This document shows, piece after piece, positions 1 through 8,645 of a stretch of DNA of 64,000 bases. The DNA is from Mycobacteroides saopaulense (GTDB taxonomy: Bacteria; Actinomycetota; Actinomycetes; Mycobacteriales; Mycobacteriaceae), in assembly GCF_001456355.1 (NCBI RefSeq), contig NZ_CP010271.1:1550001-1614000 (forward strand), read 5' to 3'. Under the pieces are notes generated by a model. The model was given only the letters and a program-made list of their open reading frames with translations, did not search any database and had not been told where the DNA came from. The stretch's first letter is position 1, and each line of letters starts with the position of its first letter. The position numbers were made by a program, and so were the translations under genes.

Positions 1-200
1 AGTCTCGTCATCTGGTGGACGGGCTTGCGCAGAAGTCCCTGTTCGGGAACATCCTGCTGATCGCCAAGGGACGTAAGGCAGACGTGTTGCTGCGCTACAA
101 CTTTCCGGCCACCGGTATCGACGACGACGACGCGTTGATGACGCTGCTGATGATGGTGTTCGCCACGGGCGCCGACGCGCGAAAGGCGCTGGGCAACTAA
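1..200 (+). CDS. C-terminal end of an unidentified protein (5' truncated by the window)
   Basis: The frame is open from base 1 to the TAA at 198-200, giving about 65 residues ending in ARKALGN. The GTG at 15-17 is just an internal codon; the real start lies before the window. The piece has a short acidic run (DDDD) and a hydrophobic helix-like tail, but no domain I recognise. Its stop abuts the stop of zur, so the two genes converge with no gap. In M. tuberculosis the gene convergent with furB/zur is the uncharacterised Rv2360c. This may be its counterpart by position only. Confidence 0.6.
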   Translation, partial: SRHLVDGLAQKSLFGNILLIAKGRKADVLLRYNFPATGIDDDDALMTLLMMVFATGADARKALGN

Positions 201-659
201 CTAAGAGCTTCGGCGTTCGGCGCTACAGCGGCTGCAGAAACCGAAGACCTCGACGGTGTGGTGCACCTCGGTGAAACCGTGCTCTTCGGCGATGTCGGTG
301 GCCCATTTCTCGACCGCGCCCGCCTGCACCTCCACCGCGAAACCGCAACTCTGGCATACCAAGTGGTGGTGATGGCCGTCCGAACAGCGGCGGTACACCG
401 ACTCTCCGGTGTCGTTGCGCAGCACGTCGACCTCGCCCGATGTCGACATGGACTGCAGCGTCCGGTAGACGGTGGTCAGGCCGATGCCCTCGCCCTCGCG
501 TTTGAGCTCGTCGTGTAGCTCCTGCGCGGACTTGAACTCGTCGGTCCGCTTGAGCAGGGCGGTGATGGCGGCGCGCTGGCGGGTGGAACGTACGGTCCCG
601 CGCAGGGCGGGCCGTTCCTCGCGGACGCTGGGGGGACCTCCGGCCTGCGTGGGCGTCAT
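201..659 (-). CDS. zur: Zur (FurB) zinc uptake repressor, Fur family
   Basis: This 152-residue Fur-family regulator represses zinc-uptake and zinc-sparing genes when zinc is abundant. The N-terminal winged helix covers roughly residues 20-90 (LTTVYRTLQ recognition region). The C-terminal dimerisation part has a His cluster at 96-99 and two Cys pairs, C102/C105 and C142/C145, typical of the structural zinc site. The start ATG (657-659) overlaps the smtB stop in an ATGA, so the pair is co-transcribed as smtB-zur, as in M. tuberculosis Rv2358-Rv2359. Identification as Zur rather than FurA rests on the smtB partner, the Cys pattern and the Zur-box-like site at 1450-1470 in front of the divergent operon. 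Confidence 0.93.
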   Translation of the reverse strand: MTPTQAGGPPSVREERPALRGTVRSTRQRAAITALLKRTDEFKSAQELHDELKREGEGIGLTTVYRTLQSMSTSGEVDVLRNDTGESVYRRCSDGHHHHLVCQSCGFAVEVQAGAVEKWATDIAEEHGFTEVHHTVEVFGFCSRCSAERRSS

Positions 660-1015
660 CTCTGTTCCTCGGTATGCGCGACCGCGTCGACGACGATGTG
701 GGAGAGGTGATCGTCGACGAGGCGGTACATGACCTCGCGGCCCTGGCGCTCCCCGGAAACCACTCCGGCGGCCTTCAGCACCCGCAGGTGCTGGCTGATG
801 AGCGGCTGGGCCACCCCGACCGCGTCGACCAGTTCATGCACGCAGCGCTGCGATTCGCGCAGCTGCAGCACGATGGCGATGCGCACCGGCGCGGCGAGCG
901 CGCGGAGCAGCTCACCGGACTGTTCGAGGATCTCGCGCGGGGGCAGCGGACCGGGCGGGGTGAGCGGCGCATGCGGCGGTTCGTCGTGTGCGGAGCTAAG
1001 CACGGTGTTCACCAC
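656..1015 (-). CDS. smtB: SmtB-type ArsR family zinc-sensing repressor
   Basis: A 119-residue ArsR/SmtB winged-helix protein. The DNA-binding helix-turn-helix (VAQPLISQHLRVLK) is followed by a beta wing. The C-terminal alpha-5 zinc site D-x-H-x10-H-x2-E is perfectly present as D101, H103, H114 and E117. In M. tuberculosis the homologue dissociates from DNA on zinc binding and derepresses its own operon with zur, so the two proteins respond oppositely to zinc. I took the GTG at 1013-1015, the first start in the frame; a second GTG follows directly. It is the first gene of the smtB-zur operon. I did not find a clear SmtB operator upstream. Confidence 0.92.
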   Translation of the reverse strand: MVNTVLSSAHDEPPHAPLTPPGPLPPREILEQSGELLRALAAPVRIAIVLQLRESQRCVHELVDAVGVAQPLISQHLRVLKAAGVVSGERQGREVMYRLVDDHLSHIVVDAVAHTEEQR

Positions 1016-1419
1016 GGCGATCTACCTCAACCTGAATCACGCCCCGGCCTGTCCGGAGACCCAACGTTTGAGTCCGGCGGCAAACCGGGCCCATCTATTG
1101 AGGGTAGTGGCCCGTAGCCGATCTGGTGGTAAGGGTGTGGCCGTGGCGGTCCGTGCCCGGTGCGGAGCCCCAGGGCGGACGGGCGACTCCCGCCACGCCT
1201 TCAACATTTGCTGCTTTGACCGGATCTGCCGCTGCGACGGGCGTTCGATGGCGTGGAAGGGCCTGTAAAGGCGGCGATTGCGGGCGTTCCCGCGGCCGCG
1301 ACCTCGCGTTCACTCCGGGCCTGCGCGAGGCGAATCCGCGGCAATCGCCCATCAAATTACTGCCCCGAACTGCTCGATTTCGGGTGAGCAGCGTCACAGC
1401 CCGCTCACAGGTCTCGGCG
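1016..1419. other. Divergent intergenic region between smtB and the large operon
   Basis: About 400 bases separate the smtB start from the promoter of the plus-strand operon. Open frames here have poor composition and no recognisable protein, and I see no RNA gene. It must hold the smtB promoter, but no convincing operator palindrome was found by eye. Confidence 0.5.
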
Positions 1420-1448
1420 TTGACACGGGGGCGCGCAATCTCTACGTT
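1420..1448 (+). promoter_or_regulatory. Predicted sigma-A-type promoter of the 22-gene operon
   Basis: A perfect -35 hexamer TTGACA (1420-1425) is followed after exactly 17 bases by a -10-like TACGTT (1443-1448). This puts the expected transcription start at about 1455, inside the Zur-box-like palindrome. A perfect -35 is uncommon in mycobacteria and suggests a strong promoter kept silent by a repressor. Confidence 0.65.
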
Positions 1449-1449
1449 A

Positions 1450-1470
1450 TGAAAACGATAATCATTATCA
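1450..1470. promoter_or_regulatory. Zur-box-like operator
   Basis: An AT-rich imperfect palindrome in a GC-rich setting, with half-sites TGAAAACGAT and ATCATTATCA around a central A. From memory, the published mycobacterial Zur consensus has the core GAxAATGATTxTCATTxTCA; 1451-1470 fits all but two of its fixed positions. It also resembles the enterobacterial Fur box, as expected for Fur-family sites. Its position over the predicted transcription start, next to the zur gene, implies zinc-dependent repression of the downstream operon. It does not resemble an IdeR iron box. Confidence 0.75.
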
Positions 1471-1505
1471 ATTAAGACTTTGATGCCTACCCGAGGATGA
1501 TCGTG

Positions 1506-2588
1506 ATGGCCGCCTTTGCTACCGACACCAATGAGTTGAAGAACACCGACAGCGGAAGTCGGCCGGGATGGTTCGTCAGCAGACGCGTCGACATCCTCTT
1601 TGTCTTCGGTCTGGGCGCATTGTTGTCCGCGGTGCTGTTCGCGGCCGACGGGCACAAGGGCGTGTTCCTGGTGGGTGCGGTGGTCTTCTCGCTGCTGTCC
1701 GACCTGCCGCATGTGCTCACCACCACGGCCCGCGTCTGGATGGATCCCCGGGAGCGGTCACGGTACTGGGCGCATTACGTGATCAGCTTCGTCGTGGTCG
1801 GCGCGATCGTCGGCACGTTGTGGTTCGGTGGCTGGTTGGTACCGCTGCTGGCCATCTGGGCCTACTGGCAGGTGTTCCACGTTCTCAAGCAGCACTTCGG
1901 GATCGTCAACATCTACGCAGCGAAGAACGGCTACAAGGGCCCGCGAAACCGGATCAAGTACGCGCTGTACGCCACCTGCCTGGCCCCGGTGCTGTACCGG
2001 GCGAGCCACGGCCTCAACTTCTCCGAGTACGAGGTCTTCGGTCACCGCCTGCCGTTCTCGAACCTGAGCGTACCGGTGCCACCCATTCCCGGCTTCCTGG
2101 TGATCGCTGGATTCGTCTGTGCCGCAGTCCTGTTGGGTGTCGCGGTGTGGGAGCAGTTCCAGCTCAAGCGGGCGGGGCAGCGCGCGCTGCCTGCCATGTC
2201 GGTGGCCACCTTTGTGATCGCGGCGCTGTCTTACAACCTGTCCTACCTGCTGGTTTCGGACCTCTTCGCGCTGATCCTGATCGCGACCACCACGCACAGC
2301 CTGCAGTATCACCTGATCAACTGGACGCGGAACAACACGCGCTTCGCGCGCAGCGAGGACCCGGGCGAGAAGAAGCTGCTCTTGGCGCGATTGTCGACGC
2401 GGAAGGCGCTGCCGCTGTACATCGCCTTCTTTGCAGGGCTGGGCATCCTCGCCGGCCAGCTCGACACGATCATCTTCGCGGTCCCGCTGACCTTTGTGCT
2501 GCACCACTTCTACATGGACGGTGCGCTGTGGAAGAGCAAGGGCAATCCCGAGTTGGCCCACGACCTGGGAATCGTCCGTGCTGGATAG
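1506..2588 (+). CDS. Polytopic membrane protein with conserved-looking histidines, first gene of the Zur-box operon
   Basis: A 360-residue integral membrane protein with about eight hydrophobic segments. His residues sit near membrane borders (DLPH, FHVLKQHFG, HSLQYH), with H333-H334 in the C-terminal HHFYMDGALWK. Such spacing is compatible with a metal-binding membrane enzyme or transporter, but I do not recognise the family. I chose ATG 1506 because GAGG at 1493-1496 lies 9 bases upstream; the ATG at 1497 directly abuts this ribosome site and is too close. It is the first gene after the Zur-like operator, and its end overlaps the next gene by 11 bases. A role in metal uptake or in lipid modification is inferred from context only. 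Confidence 0.75.
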   Translation: MAAFATDTNELKNTDSGSRPGWFVSRRVDILFVFGLGALLSAVLFAADGHKGVFLVGAVVFSLLSDLPHVLTTTARVWMDPRERSRYWAHYVISFVVVGAIVGTLWFGGWLVPLLAIWAYWQVFHVLKQHFGIVNIYAAKNGYKGPRNRIKYALYATCLAPVLYRASHGLNFSEYEVFGHRLPFSNLSVPVPPIPGFLVIAGFVCAAVLLGVAVWEQFQLKRAGQRALPAMSVATFVIAALSYNLSYLLVSDLFALILIATTTHSLQYHLINWTRNNTRFARSEDPGEKKLLLARLSTRKALPLYIAFFAGLGILAGQLDTIIFAVPLTFVLHHFYMDGALWKSKGNPELAHDLGIVRAG

Positions 2589-3756
2589 AGCACTGATCGA
2601 GCAGCCGGCCGGGCAGCGGCAGGCACGCCCGCCGGTATCGGTGCGCAGGGTCGAGTCACACTGCGAGGCCAAGCAATTCGTCGCGATGCCTTGGCGCGTC
2701 TACGGTGACGATCCGCTCTGGCGGCCCACGCTGCGTCGCGTCATGCACGCGAAGATGAACTCCAAGCACAACGCGCTGCACCGTGAGGTGCAGATCGAGA
2801 ACTTCGTCGCCTACCGCGGCGGTAGCCCCGTCGGACGCATCTCCGCGGCCATCGATTCGGCATACGTGCAGCGTTACGGCGACTGCGCATTCTTCGGATT
2901 TTTCGAGAGTGTGGACGACGAGGCGGTCACCGCCGCTCTACTCGGGGCGGCCGAGCAGTGGGCCGCCGGCCGGGGCGTGACCAAGATGGTCGGTCCGTTC
3001 AGCTACACCTCCCGCGAAGAGGTCGGACTCCTGGTCTCCGGGTATGACCGACCGCCCGCACTCATGCAGCCGTACAACCCCCGGTATTACCCGGCGTTGG
3101 TGGAGGCTTCCGGATACCGCAAGAAGTTCGACAGCGCCTCCTACCGTTGGCATGTCGACGGCAGCCGGGACGTTCGGCAGCGTCTGCTGCGGCGAGCCGA
3201 CGCGGTGATGCGCGACCAAGGACTGACGGTGCGCTCGGTGCGGATGCGCCGCTACGCCGACGAGCTGGAAATGCTGCGGGGTCTCTACAACGACTCCTTT
3301 GCCCATCACCCGGAGAACGTTCCGCTCAGCCGCGAGGTGTTCTCGGGTATGGCAGCCGAAATGCGGCCGCTGATCGATCCGAACATCGTGCGAATCGTCG
3401 AATCCGATGGCGTTCCCGTCGGATTCCTGCTGATGCTGCCGGATGTCAACGAGATCGTCGGGCGCTCCGGTCGGCTTACCCCGCCACTGTTGGCTCGCCT
3501 CGCCGCCCGGCGTGAGGGGCGCATCCGCGGGATCGAGACGGCGGTCGTGGTGCTCATCGGTGCGGTGCAGACCCAATTCGGGGCCGGGATCGGACGGGTG
3601 CTGGCAGGGGAGATCGTCCGGACGATCACCGGCAGCGGCTACTCGTCGGTCGCCACCACGTGGGTGCACGAGGACAACGTGTGGTCGAATTCGCTGACCT
3701 CCCAGATGAAGACAGACCCCGAGAAGATCCACCGGGTCTACCAGAAGGCGCTGTGA
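2578..3756 (+). CDS. GNAT-fold N-acyltransferase-like protein (YghO type)
   Basis: A 392-residue protein. The frame is open further upstream, but the fitting start is GTG 2578, overlapping the previous stop by 11 bases. It resembles YghO-like GNAT proteins: an N-terminal region with VGRISA and GFFES, the stretch GPFSYTSREEVGLLV, and a second acyltransferase-like half (from about residue 220) ending in an HEDNVWS segment. GNAT enzymes move acyl groups from CoA or carrier proteins to amines. In this operon, with diamine-forming enzymes and an acyl carrier protein, it is a candidate N-acyltransferase. The substrate cannot be read from sequence. Confidence 0.72.
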   Translation: MLDRALIEQPAGQRQARPPVSVRRVESHCEAKQFVAMPWRVYGDDPLWRPTLRRVMHAKMNSKHNALHREVQIENFVAYRGGSPVGRISAAIDSAYVQRYGDCAFFGFFESVDDEAVTAALLGAAEQWAAGRGVTKMVGPFSYTSREEVGLLVSGYDRPPALMQPYNPRYYPALVEASGYRKKFDSASYRWHVDGSRDVRQRLLRRADAVMRDQGLTVRSVRMRRYADELEMLRGLYNDSFAHHPENVPLSREVFSGMAAEMRPLIDPNIVRIVESDGVPVGFLLMLPDVNEIVGRSGRLTPPLLARLAARREGRIRGIETAVVVLIGAVQTQFGAGIGRVLAGEIVRTITGSGYSSVATTWVHEDNVWSNSLTSQMKTDPEKIHRVYQKAL

Positions 3757-4736
3757 TGGGCGACCGGACACTGGTCACCGGGGCCACCGGATACCTGGGA
3801 TCCACCCTGGTGAAATCCCTGGTGCAGGCCGGGGAGCGGGTCACCGTCCTGACCAACCCGCACGAGGCGGACGTGCTTCCCGGAGGGCTGCGCGAATACG
3901 TCGAGACGACCCGTGCGGACATCACCGACGCACGCAGCGTTGACGACGCGATGCGCGGCGCCTCTCACGTGTACCACCTTGCCGGCATCGCATCGCCGAA
4001 TTCCCGCCTGGGGCACAAGATCTGGCAGACCAATGTGCTCGGCACCTATCACGTGGCGCGTTCGGCGCTACAGCACGACGTGCAGCGCATGGTGCATGTG
4101 TCGTCCACCGCCGCCATCGGGTATCCGCCCAACGGGGTGGTGGCGGACGAGGATTTCGATCCGCGTGATTCGGTGCTGGACAACGTGTACTCGGCGACCA
4201 AGCGTGCGAGTGAGCAACTGGTGTTGGACTTCGTCGAACGCGGCCTGAATGCCGTCGTGGTGAACCCCGCCGCGGTGTTCGCGCCGGGGACCGGGCCCGC
4301 CCGGTCCTGGCAGGGGCTGCTGGTCGCCGCGCGCAAGGGCCTGCTGCGTGTGGTGCCGCCGGGAGGCACCGCCGTGTGCTCGGCACGAGACTTCGTCGCC
4401 GGTATCACGGCGGCAATGGCCAAGGGAGACAGCGGGCGTCGATACATCCTCAGCACCGCCAACCTGTCCTACCGGCAGATCGGAGAGCTGCTGGTGGCCG
4501 CGGTGGGCCGTGCGCATCCGGTGCGGTCTGCGCCGATGGGGCTCTTCCGGGCAACGGGCAGGGGAAACAGGCTGCTGCGCGATGTCTCCGGCCGCTTTGA
4601 CCCCGACGATGTGCTGGCTGCCGAGAACATCGAGCTGATGGCTCGCGAGCTGTATTACGCACCCGACAGGGCCGTGCGAGAGCTGGGAATTCCCAAGGTC
4701 TCTACCCACGAATTGATAGCGGAGTTCGTACGATGA
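3756..4736 (+). CDS. NAD(P)-dependent epimerase/dehydratase (extended SDR)
   Basis: A 326-residue extended short-chain dehydrogenase. The N-terminal Rossmann motif TGATGYLGS starts near residue 8, and the catalytic YxxxK is Y145/K149 in YSATKRASEQ. After it comes the usual VVNPAAVFAPG segment. This subgroup resembles dihydroflavonol-reductase-like and sterol-dehydrogenase-like proteins acting on keto/hydroxy groups of lipids or polyketides. ATG 3756 overlaps the previous stop by one base (TGATG). In the pathway it may reduce or oxidise a hydroxyl on the acyl chain, possibly one installed by the neighbouring desaturase/hydroxylase (inference). Confidence 0.85.
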   Translation: MGDRTLVTGATGYLGSTLVKSLVQAGERVTVLTNPHEADVLPGGLREYVETTRADITDARSVDDAMRGASHVYHLAGIASPNSRLGHKIWQTNVLGTYHVARSALQHDVQRMVHVSSTAAIGYPPNGVVADEDFDPRDSVLDNVYSATKRASEQLVLDFVERGLNAVVVNPAAVFAPGTGPARSWQGLLVAARKGLLRVVPPGGTAVCSARDFVAGITAAMAKGDSGRRYILSTANLSYRQIGELLVAAVGRAHPVRSAPMGLFRATGRGNRLLRDVSGRFDPDDVLAAENIELMARELYYAPDRAVRELGIPKVSTHELIAEFVR

Positions 4737-5791
4737 CGGTCGAGCCACGGCAGGTACAGGCCGGCTCCAAGGAAGCCCTCGGCATCTCGATGGCCGATGC
4801 GCGTGCGCTGGTGGCAGACCTGGCGGCCCGCAGACAATGGATCTATTGGCTGGACCTTGCCGCTTGCCTGGCAATCGGGTACACGGCCTTCCTGTTGTGC
4901 CCGGCAGAGAATCTACTCTCGATGCCTGCGGTGGCGTGCATTGTGGTGGCGGCCTTCGCGTTCTATCGCGCCGTGCTGTTCGTGCACGAGCTCGTGCACG
5001 CCGAGGAAGACTTGCGCTGGTTCTCGGTGGTATGGCATGCGGTGTGCGGAATACCTTTTCTGGCACCGAAATTCACCTTCGAGTTCCACCACGAACACCA
5101 TGCGTCGCGCACCTACGGGACGGCGGAGGACGGCGAGTACGTCACCTACGCCAGTGAACCGCGCTGGCGCATCATCGTGTTGCCGTTCACCGCGCTGGGC
5201 GGACCGCTGGCCTTTGTCTTCCGGTTCCTGGTGCTTGCTCCGCTGAGCTGGCTGATTCCGGCGATCCGGCCGGTGGTGCTGACCCGGGCGTCCTCGCTGA
5301 TGATCGACGCCGACTTCGAGCGCCCGCTGCCACCGGCGGGCACCCCGCGTTCGTGGCTGGTGCAGGAGATCGCTTGTTTCGCCTACACATCGGCCATGCT
5401 GGTACTGCTGCTCCTGGGCGCCTACTCGCCGTATCGGTTGGTGGAGGCCTATGCCGTGATTGCCCTGGCATTGTTCGTGAACTGGCTGCGCGTGCTGGTG
5501 GCCCACCGGTATGAGGGCAAGAGCGAGCGCATGACCTTCCCGGAGCAGGTTCTCGATTCGATCGATCACCCGTCCGTGCCCGTCCTTGGTTCGCTATGGG
5601 CGCCGGTCGGGTTGCGTTTCCATGCGGTGCACCACTTTTTCCCTCAGCTGCCTTACCACCAGCTGGGGGAGGCGCGCCGGCGGCTGATGGCGGCGATCCC
5701 GCCCGATGCCGGGTACTGGTCCACCGAAGACCGTTCACTCGCCTCATCGCTGCGGCGGCTGCTCGCCCACCCGCGTAAGGAGGCGGTATGA
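4733..5791 (+). CDS. Membrane fatty acid desaturase/hydroxylase family protein
   Basis: A 352-residue membrane di-iron enzyme with the three histidine boxes of the fatty-acid desaturase superfamily: HELVH (H85, H89), HHEHH (H119, H120, H122, H123) and HAVHH (H297, H300, H301). Hydrophobic pairs lie at about 40-85 and 160-190, with more segments around 215-260. Family members introduce double bonds or hydroxyls into acyl chains using O2. ATGA overlaps with both neighbours show tight coupling. In this context it would tailor the fatty acyl group handled by the acyl-AMP ligase and acyl carrier protein encoded downstream. Desaturation versus hydroxylation cannot be told from sequence. Confidence 0.85.
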   Translation: MTVEPRQVQAGSKEALGISMADARALVADLAARRQWIYWLDLAACLAIGYTAFLLCPAENLLSMPAVACIVVAAFAFYRAVLFVHELVHAEEDLRWFSVVWHAVCGIPFLAPKFTFEFHHEHHASRTYGTAEDGEYVTYASEPRWRIIVLPFTALGGPLAFVFRFLVLAPLSWLIPAIRPVVLTRASSLMIDADFERPLPPAGTPRSWLVQEIACFAYTSAMLVLLLLGAYSPYRLVEAYAVIALALFVNWLRVLVAHRYEGKSERMTFPEQVLDSIDHPSVPVLGSLWAPVGLRFHAVHHFFPQLPYHQLGEARRRLMAAIPPDAGYWSTEDRSLASSLRRLLAHPRKEAV

Positions 5792-7143
5792 CCACAAGTC
5801 AATTCACGTCCACGGCACGAGAGTCCGGGGCCGCGACATACTCTCGGCGATTGCCCATACGGCCGGTCGAGGCGCGGGGCGCACGCGTGCGCGCCGACGA
5901 CGGCCGCTGGTACGTCGACTGCTTGGCCGCCGCGGGTGCCATGTCGCTGGGCTGGAACCACCCGGTTGTCAGCGAGGCGGTCATCAAGACGGTTTCCTCG
6001 GGCGAGCCGCTGCTGTCGTTGGACTTTCACACCCCTACCCGGGATCGATTCGTCGAGGAGCTGCTCTCCATCCTGCCCGTGCGGCTGGCAGCCGATGCCA
6101 ACATCCACTTGTGCTCACCCAGCGGGGCGAGCGCGGTCGAGGCCGCCCTGATGCTCGCCGAGATCGCCACCGGTGGCCGTGAACACATTGGCGTGCAAGG
6201 TGGATTCCACGGATGCACGCGGGCCGCGCGCGCCACGAGCTCCGGCGGCGGCCTGCGCCGACAACCGGTGGTGTTGTCTCCGCAGGCCAGCTTTCTGCCC
6301 TATCCGCAGGATTACCGCAGTCCCTTCGGGGTGGGCGGGGAGCAGGGTGTCGAACTGGCGATCGCGGTGGCCGACGCACTCACGCGCCCGCACAGCGGAG
6401 TGACGGCCCCGGCATCGTTGATCGCCGAGTTCGTGTTGGGAGAGGGTGGGGTGATCCCGGCGCCGGCGCGGTGGGGGCAGGCGCTGCGCCGTACGGCATC
6501 GACACTCGGTGTCCCACTGATCGCCGACGAGGTGCAGGCGGGTATGTATCGCACCGGCCCCGCCTGGGCGTTTCAGCACTGCGGCATCGAACCCGACATG
6601 ATGGTCATCTCCAAGGGGCTCGGTTCCGGTATTCCGATCGCGGTTCTGGTGGTGCGCAAGGAATTCGACGTGTGGGAGCCCGGAGCGTTCACCGGCACCT
6701 TCCGTGGCAACGCGATAGCCTTCGCCGCGGCGAGCGCCGTGATCCGCTTCGCGCGGGAGAACGGTCTGCGCGGGCAGGTGACCGCTCGCGGCCAGGTCTT
6801 CCGGGATGGTCTGAACGCCATCGCATCCGGTTCGAACCTGGTCGGCGACGTGCGCGGGGTCGGCCTCATGCTGGGTGTGGAGATCGTGGACCGCGACCAG
6901 CCGTGGCCGGACGACGCCGGAGCGCCGGCCCCCGATCTTGCGACCGAGATTCAGCAGGCCTGCCTGCAGCACGGTCTCATCGTCGAGACCGGTGGACAGT
7001 ACGGCAACGTGGTGCGGTTCCTGCCGCCGCTGACCATCGAGGAACCCGACATCTCCGCCGCGCTCAACGCCTTCGAGGCTGCACTCGCGGCGGTGGAGCG
7101 CACCCGGTCAACCAGTGGATCCGAGCTCGCGGAGTCACGATGA
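5788..7143 (+). CDS. Class III PLP aminotransferase, probable diaminobutyrate-2-oxoglutarate type
   Basis: A 451-residue fold-type I class III aminotransferase. D247 of the DEVQAG motif binds the PLP nitrogen, and K276 in ISKGLGSG is the expected Schiff-base lysine. The sequence resembles the EctB/Dat group, which converts aspartate semialdehyde to L-2,4-diaminobutyrate. The strongest functional hint is the next gene, a decarboxylase of the diaminobutyrate decarboxylase type. Adjacent dat-ddc pairs make 1,3-diaminopropane and feed siderophore pathways such as rhizobactin and acinetobactin. Start ATG 5788 overlaps the previous stop by four bases after an AAGGAGG-like ribosome site. Ornithine or beta-alanine transamination remain alternatives. 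Confidence 0.85.
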   Translation: MTTSQFTSTARESGAATYSRRLPIRPVEARGARVRADDGRWYVDCLAAAGAMSLGWNHPVVSEAVIKTVSSGEPLLSLDFHTPTRDRFVEELLSILPVRLAADANIHLCSPSGASAVEAALMLAEIATGGREHIGVQGGFHGCTRAARATSSGGGLRRQPVVLSPQASFLPYPQDYRSPFGVGGEQGVELAIAVADALTRPHSGVTAPASLIAEFVLGEGGVIPAPARWGQALRRTASTLGVPLIADEVQAGMYRTGPAWAFQHCGIEPDMMVISKGLGSGIPIAVLVVRKEFDVWEPGAFTGTFRGNAIAFAAASAVIRFARENGLRGQVTARGQVFRDGLNAIASGSNLVGDVRGVGLMLGVEIVDRDQPWPDDAGAPAPDLATEIQQACLQHGLIVETGGQYGNVVRFLPPLTIEEPDISAALNAFEAALAAVERTRSTSGSELAESR

Positions 7144-8645
7144 CGGCGAACCAGAGTCCCTTCGTGAGTGTCTTTCTCACGGGAGATAGCGAAAACACCT
7201 ACCGCGAGGCCATCGCACTGGCGGCCGACCGGGCCGGCGGCGCGCTGGGCGGTGCCACCGTGCCCGGACTGGTCGACGGTTACGCCGCGCTGAAACGCGA
7301 GGCCGGGCGGCTGGATCTCGACGACCCCGACGGGGTGGGACTGAGCCGGGCGTTGGACGAAGCAGCGGGATTGCTCGCCGAGAAGTCGGTCGTGGTAACG
7401 CATCCCGCATACCTGGCGCATCTGCATTGCCCACCCGCGTTGCCGTCGCTGGCCGCAGAGGTGCTGATCAGCGCGTTCAACCAGTCGATGGACTCCTTCG
7501 ACCAGGCTCCTGCGGCTACCGCCATCGAACAGCAGGTCATCGAATACCTGTGTGCCAGAATGGGATACGGGCTGGCCGCCGACGGCACTTTCACCAGCGG
7601 CGGTACCCAGTCGAATCTGCAGGCACTGCTGCTGGCCCGCGATCTCTTCGCCCGCAGATCAGGATGGGATATCGCGACCCAGGGACTGCCGCCGGAGGCC
7701 GGTTCATGGCGGGTGCTGTGCACCCGGCAGACACATTTCTCGGTGCAGCAGGCTCTTCGGGTGCTCGGTCTCGGTACGGCCGCCGTCATCGAGGTGCCCA
7801 CCGACGATGCCGGGCGGCTGCGGTCCGAGGCGCTCCCGGAGATCCTGGACGACGCGGACCGCGCGGAAACGCCGATCTTCGCCCTCGTACTCACCGCCGG
7901 AACAACCGATTTCGGGGCGATCGACCCGCTGGAGGCGTCCACCGAGCTGGCCCGGGCGCGGGGCATCTGGGTCCACGTGGACGCCTGCGCGGGTGGCTGC
8001 CTGATCTTCAGTGAGCAGCATCGGGGCCTGCTGCGCGGTATCGAGCAGGCCGACTCGGTCGCCATCGATTTCCATAAGCTGCTGTTCCAGGCGATCAGTT
8101 GCAGTGCGCTCTTGGTGCGTCACCGGGAGAGCTTCGAAGTGCTTGCCGCGCACGCGGATTACCTCAACCCGGTCAGCGATGCGGAGCAGGACGTGCTCAA
8201 TCTGGTGGGCAAATCCCTGCAGACCACCCGCCGCTTCGACGCGCTCAAGGTGCTGGTCACCTTGCGGGCGGTGGGGCAGCGGCATGTCGCCGCGATGATC
8301 GATGCCACCTGTGCGGCGGCCTCGGCCGCGGCGGCAGTGGCGGACGAGCATCCGGACCTGGAATTGGCGGCGCCGGTGTGTACCAACACCGTGGTGTTGC
8401 GCTGGCGGCAGCCGGACGTCGCTTCTGAGGCGCGTGACCTGATAAACGAAACGGTGCGGGCAGAGCTCGCCCACAGCGGCCGCGCGATCGTGGGGCGCTC
8501 CAGCGCCGCTGGGGGTCAGGCGATCAAACTCACCTTCGTCAATCCCTTGGTCACCGCCTCTGCGGCGGCCGCGATGGTCTCCGAGATCGCCGCCCATGGC
8601 AACAGGATCTGGCGTGCGCGTACCCCGGAGGTCAGCGCCATATGA
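7140..8645 (+). CDS. Group II PLP decarboxylase, probable L-2,4-diaminobutyrate decarboxylase
   Basis: A 501-residue group II PLP-dependent decarboxylase of the glutamate/aromatic/diaminobutyrate family. It has an HxDAC motif (VHVDACAGG) and the PLP lysine K313 in AIDFHKLLFQ. Length and motifs fit L-2,4-diaminobutyrate decarboxylase, which releases CO2 to give 1,3-diaminopropane. ATG 7140 overlaps the aminotransferase stop in ATGA, matching the conserved dat-ddc pairing. The longer open frame upstream is noise inside the aminotransferase gene. If the assignment is right, this gene commits the pathway to a diamine head group for acylation. Confidence 0.83.
   Translation: MTANQSPFVSVFLTGDSENTYREAIALAADRAGGALGGATVPGLVDGYAALKREAGRLDLDDPDGVGLSRALDEAAGLLAEKSVVVTHPAYLAHLHCPPALPSLAAEVLISAFNQSMDSFDQAPAATAIEQQVIEYLCARMGYGLAADGTFTSGGTQSNLQALLLARDLFARRSGWDIATQGLPPEAGSWRVLCTRQTHFSVQQALRVLGLGTAAVIEVPTDDAGRLRSEALPEILDDADRAETPIFALVLTAGTTDFGAIDPLEASTELARARGIWVHVDACAGGCLIFSEQHRGLLRGIEQADSVAIDFHKLLFQAISCSALLVRHRESFEVLAAHADYLNPVSDAEQDVLNLVGKSLQTTRRFDALKVLVTLRAVGQRHVAAMIDATCAAASAAAAVADEHPDLELAAPVCTNTVVLRWRQPDVASEARDLINETVRAELAHSGRAIVGRSSAAGGQAIKLTFVNPLVTASAAAAMVSEIAAHGNRIWRARTPEVSAI

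Noticed and set aside
1450..1470. Reading the palindrome as an iron (Fur/IdeR) box
   Set aside because: IdeR boxes have the TTAGGTTAGGCTAACCTAA pattern, absent here. Likeness to the E. coli Fur box reflects the shared Fur-family site; the zur neighbour favours zinc.
6213..7139. Upstream extension of the decarboxylase frame
   Set aside because: It lies inside the aminotransferase gene in another frame, and the ATGA at 7140 gives the expected family N-terminus.
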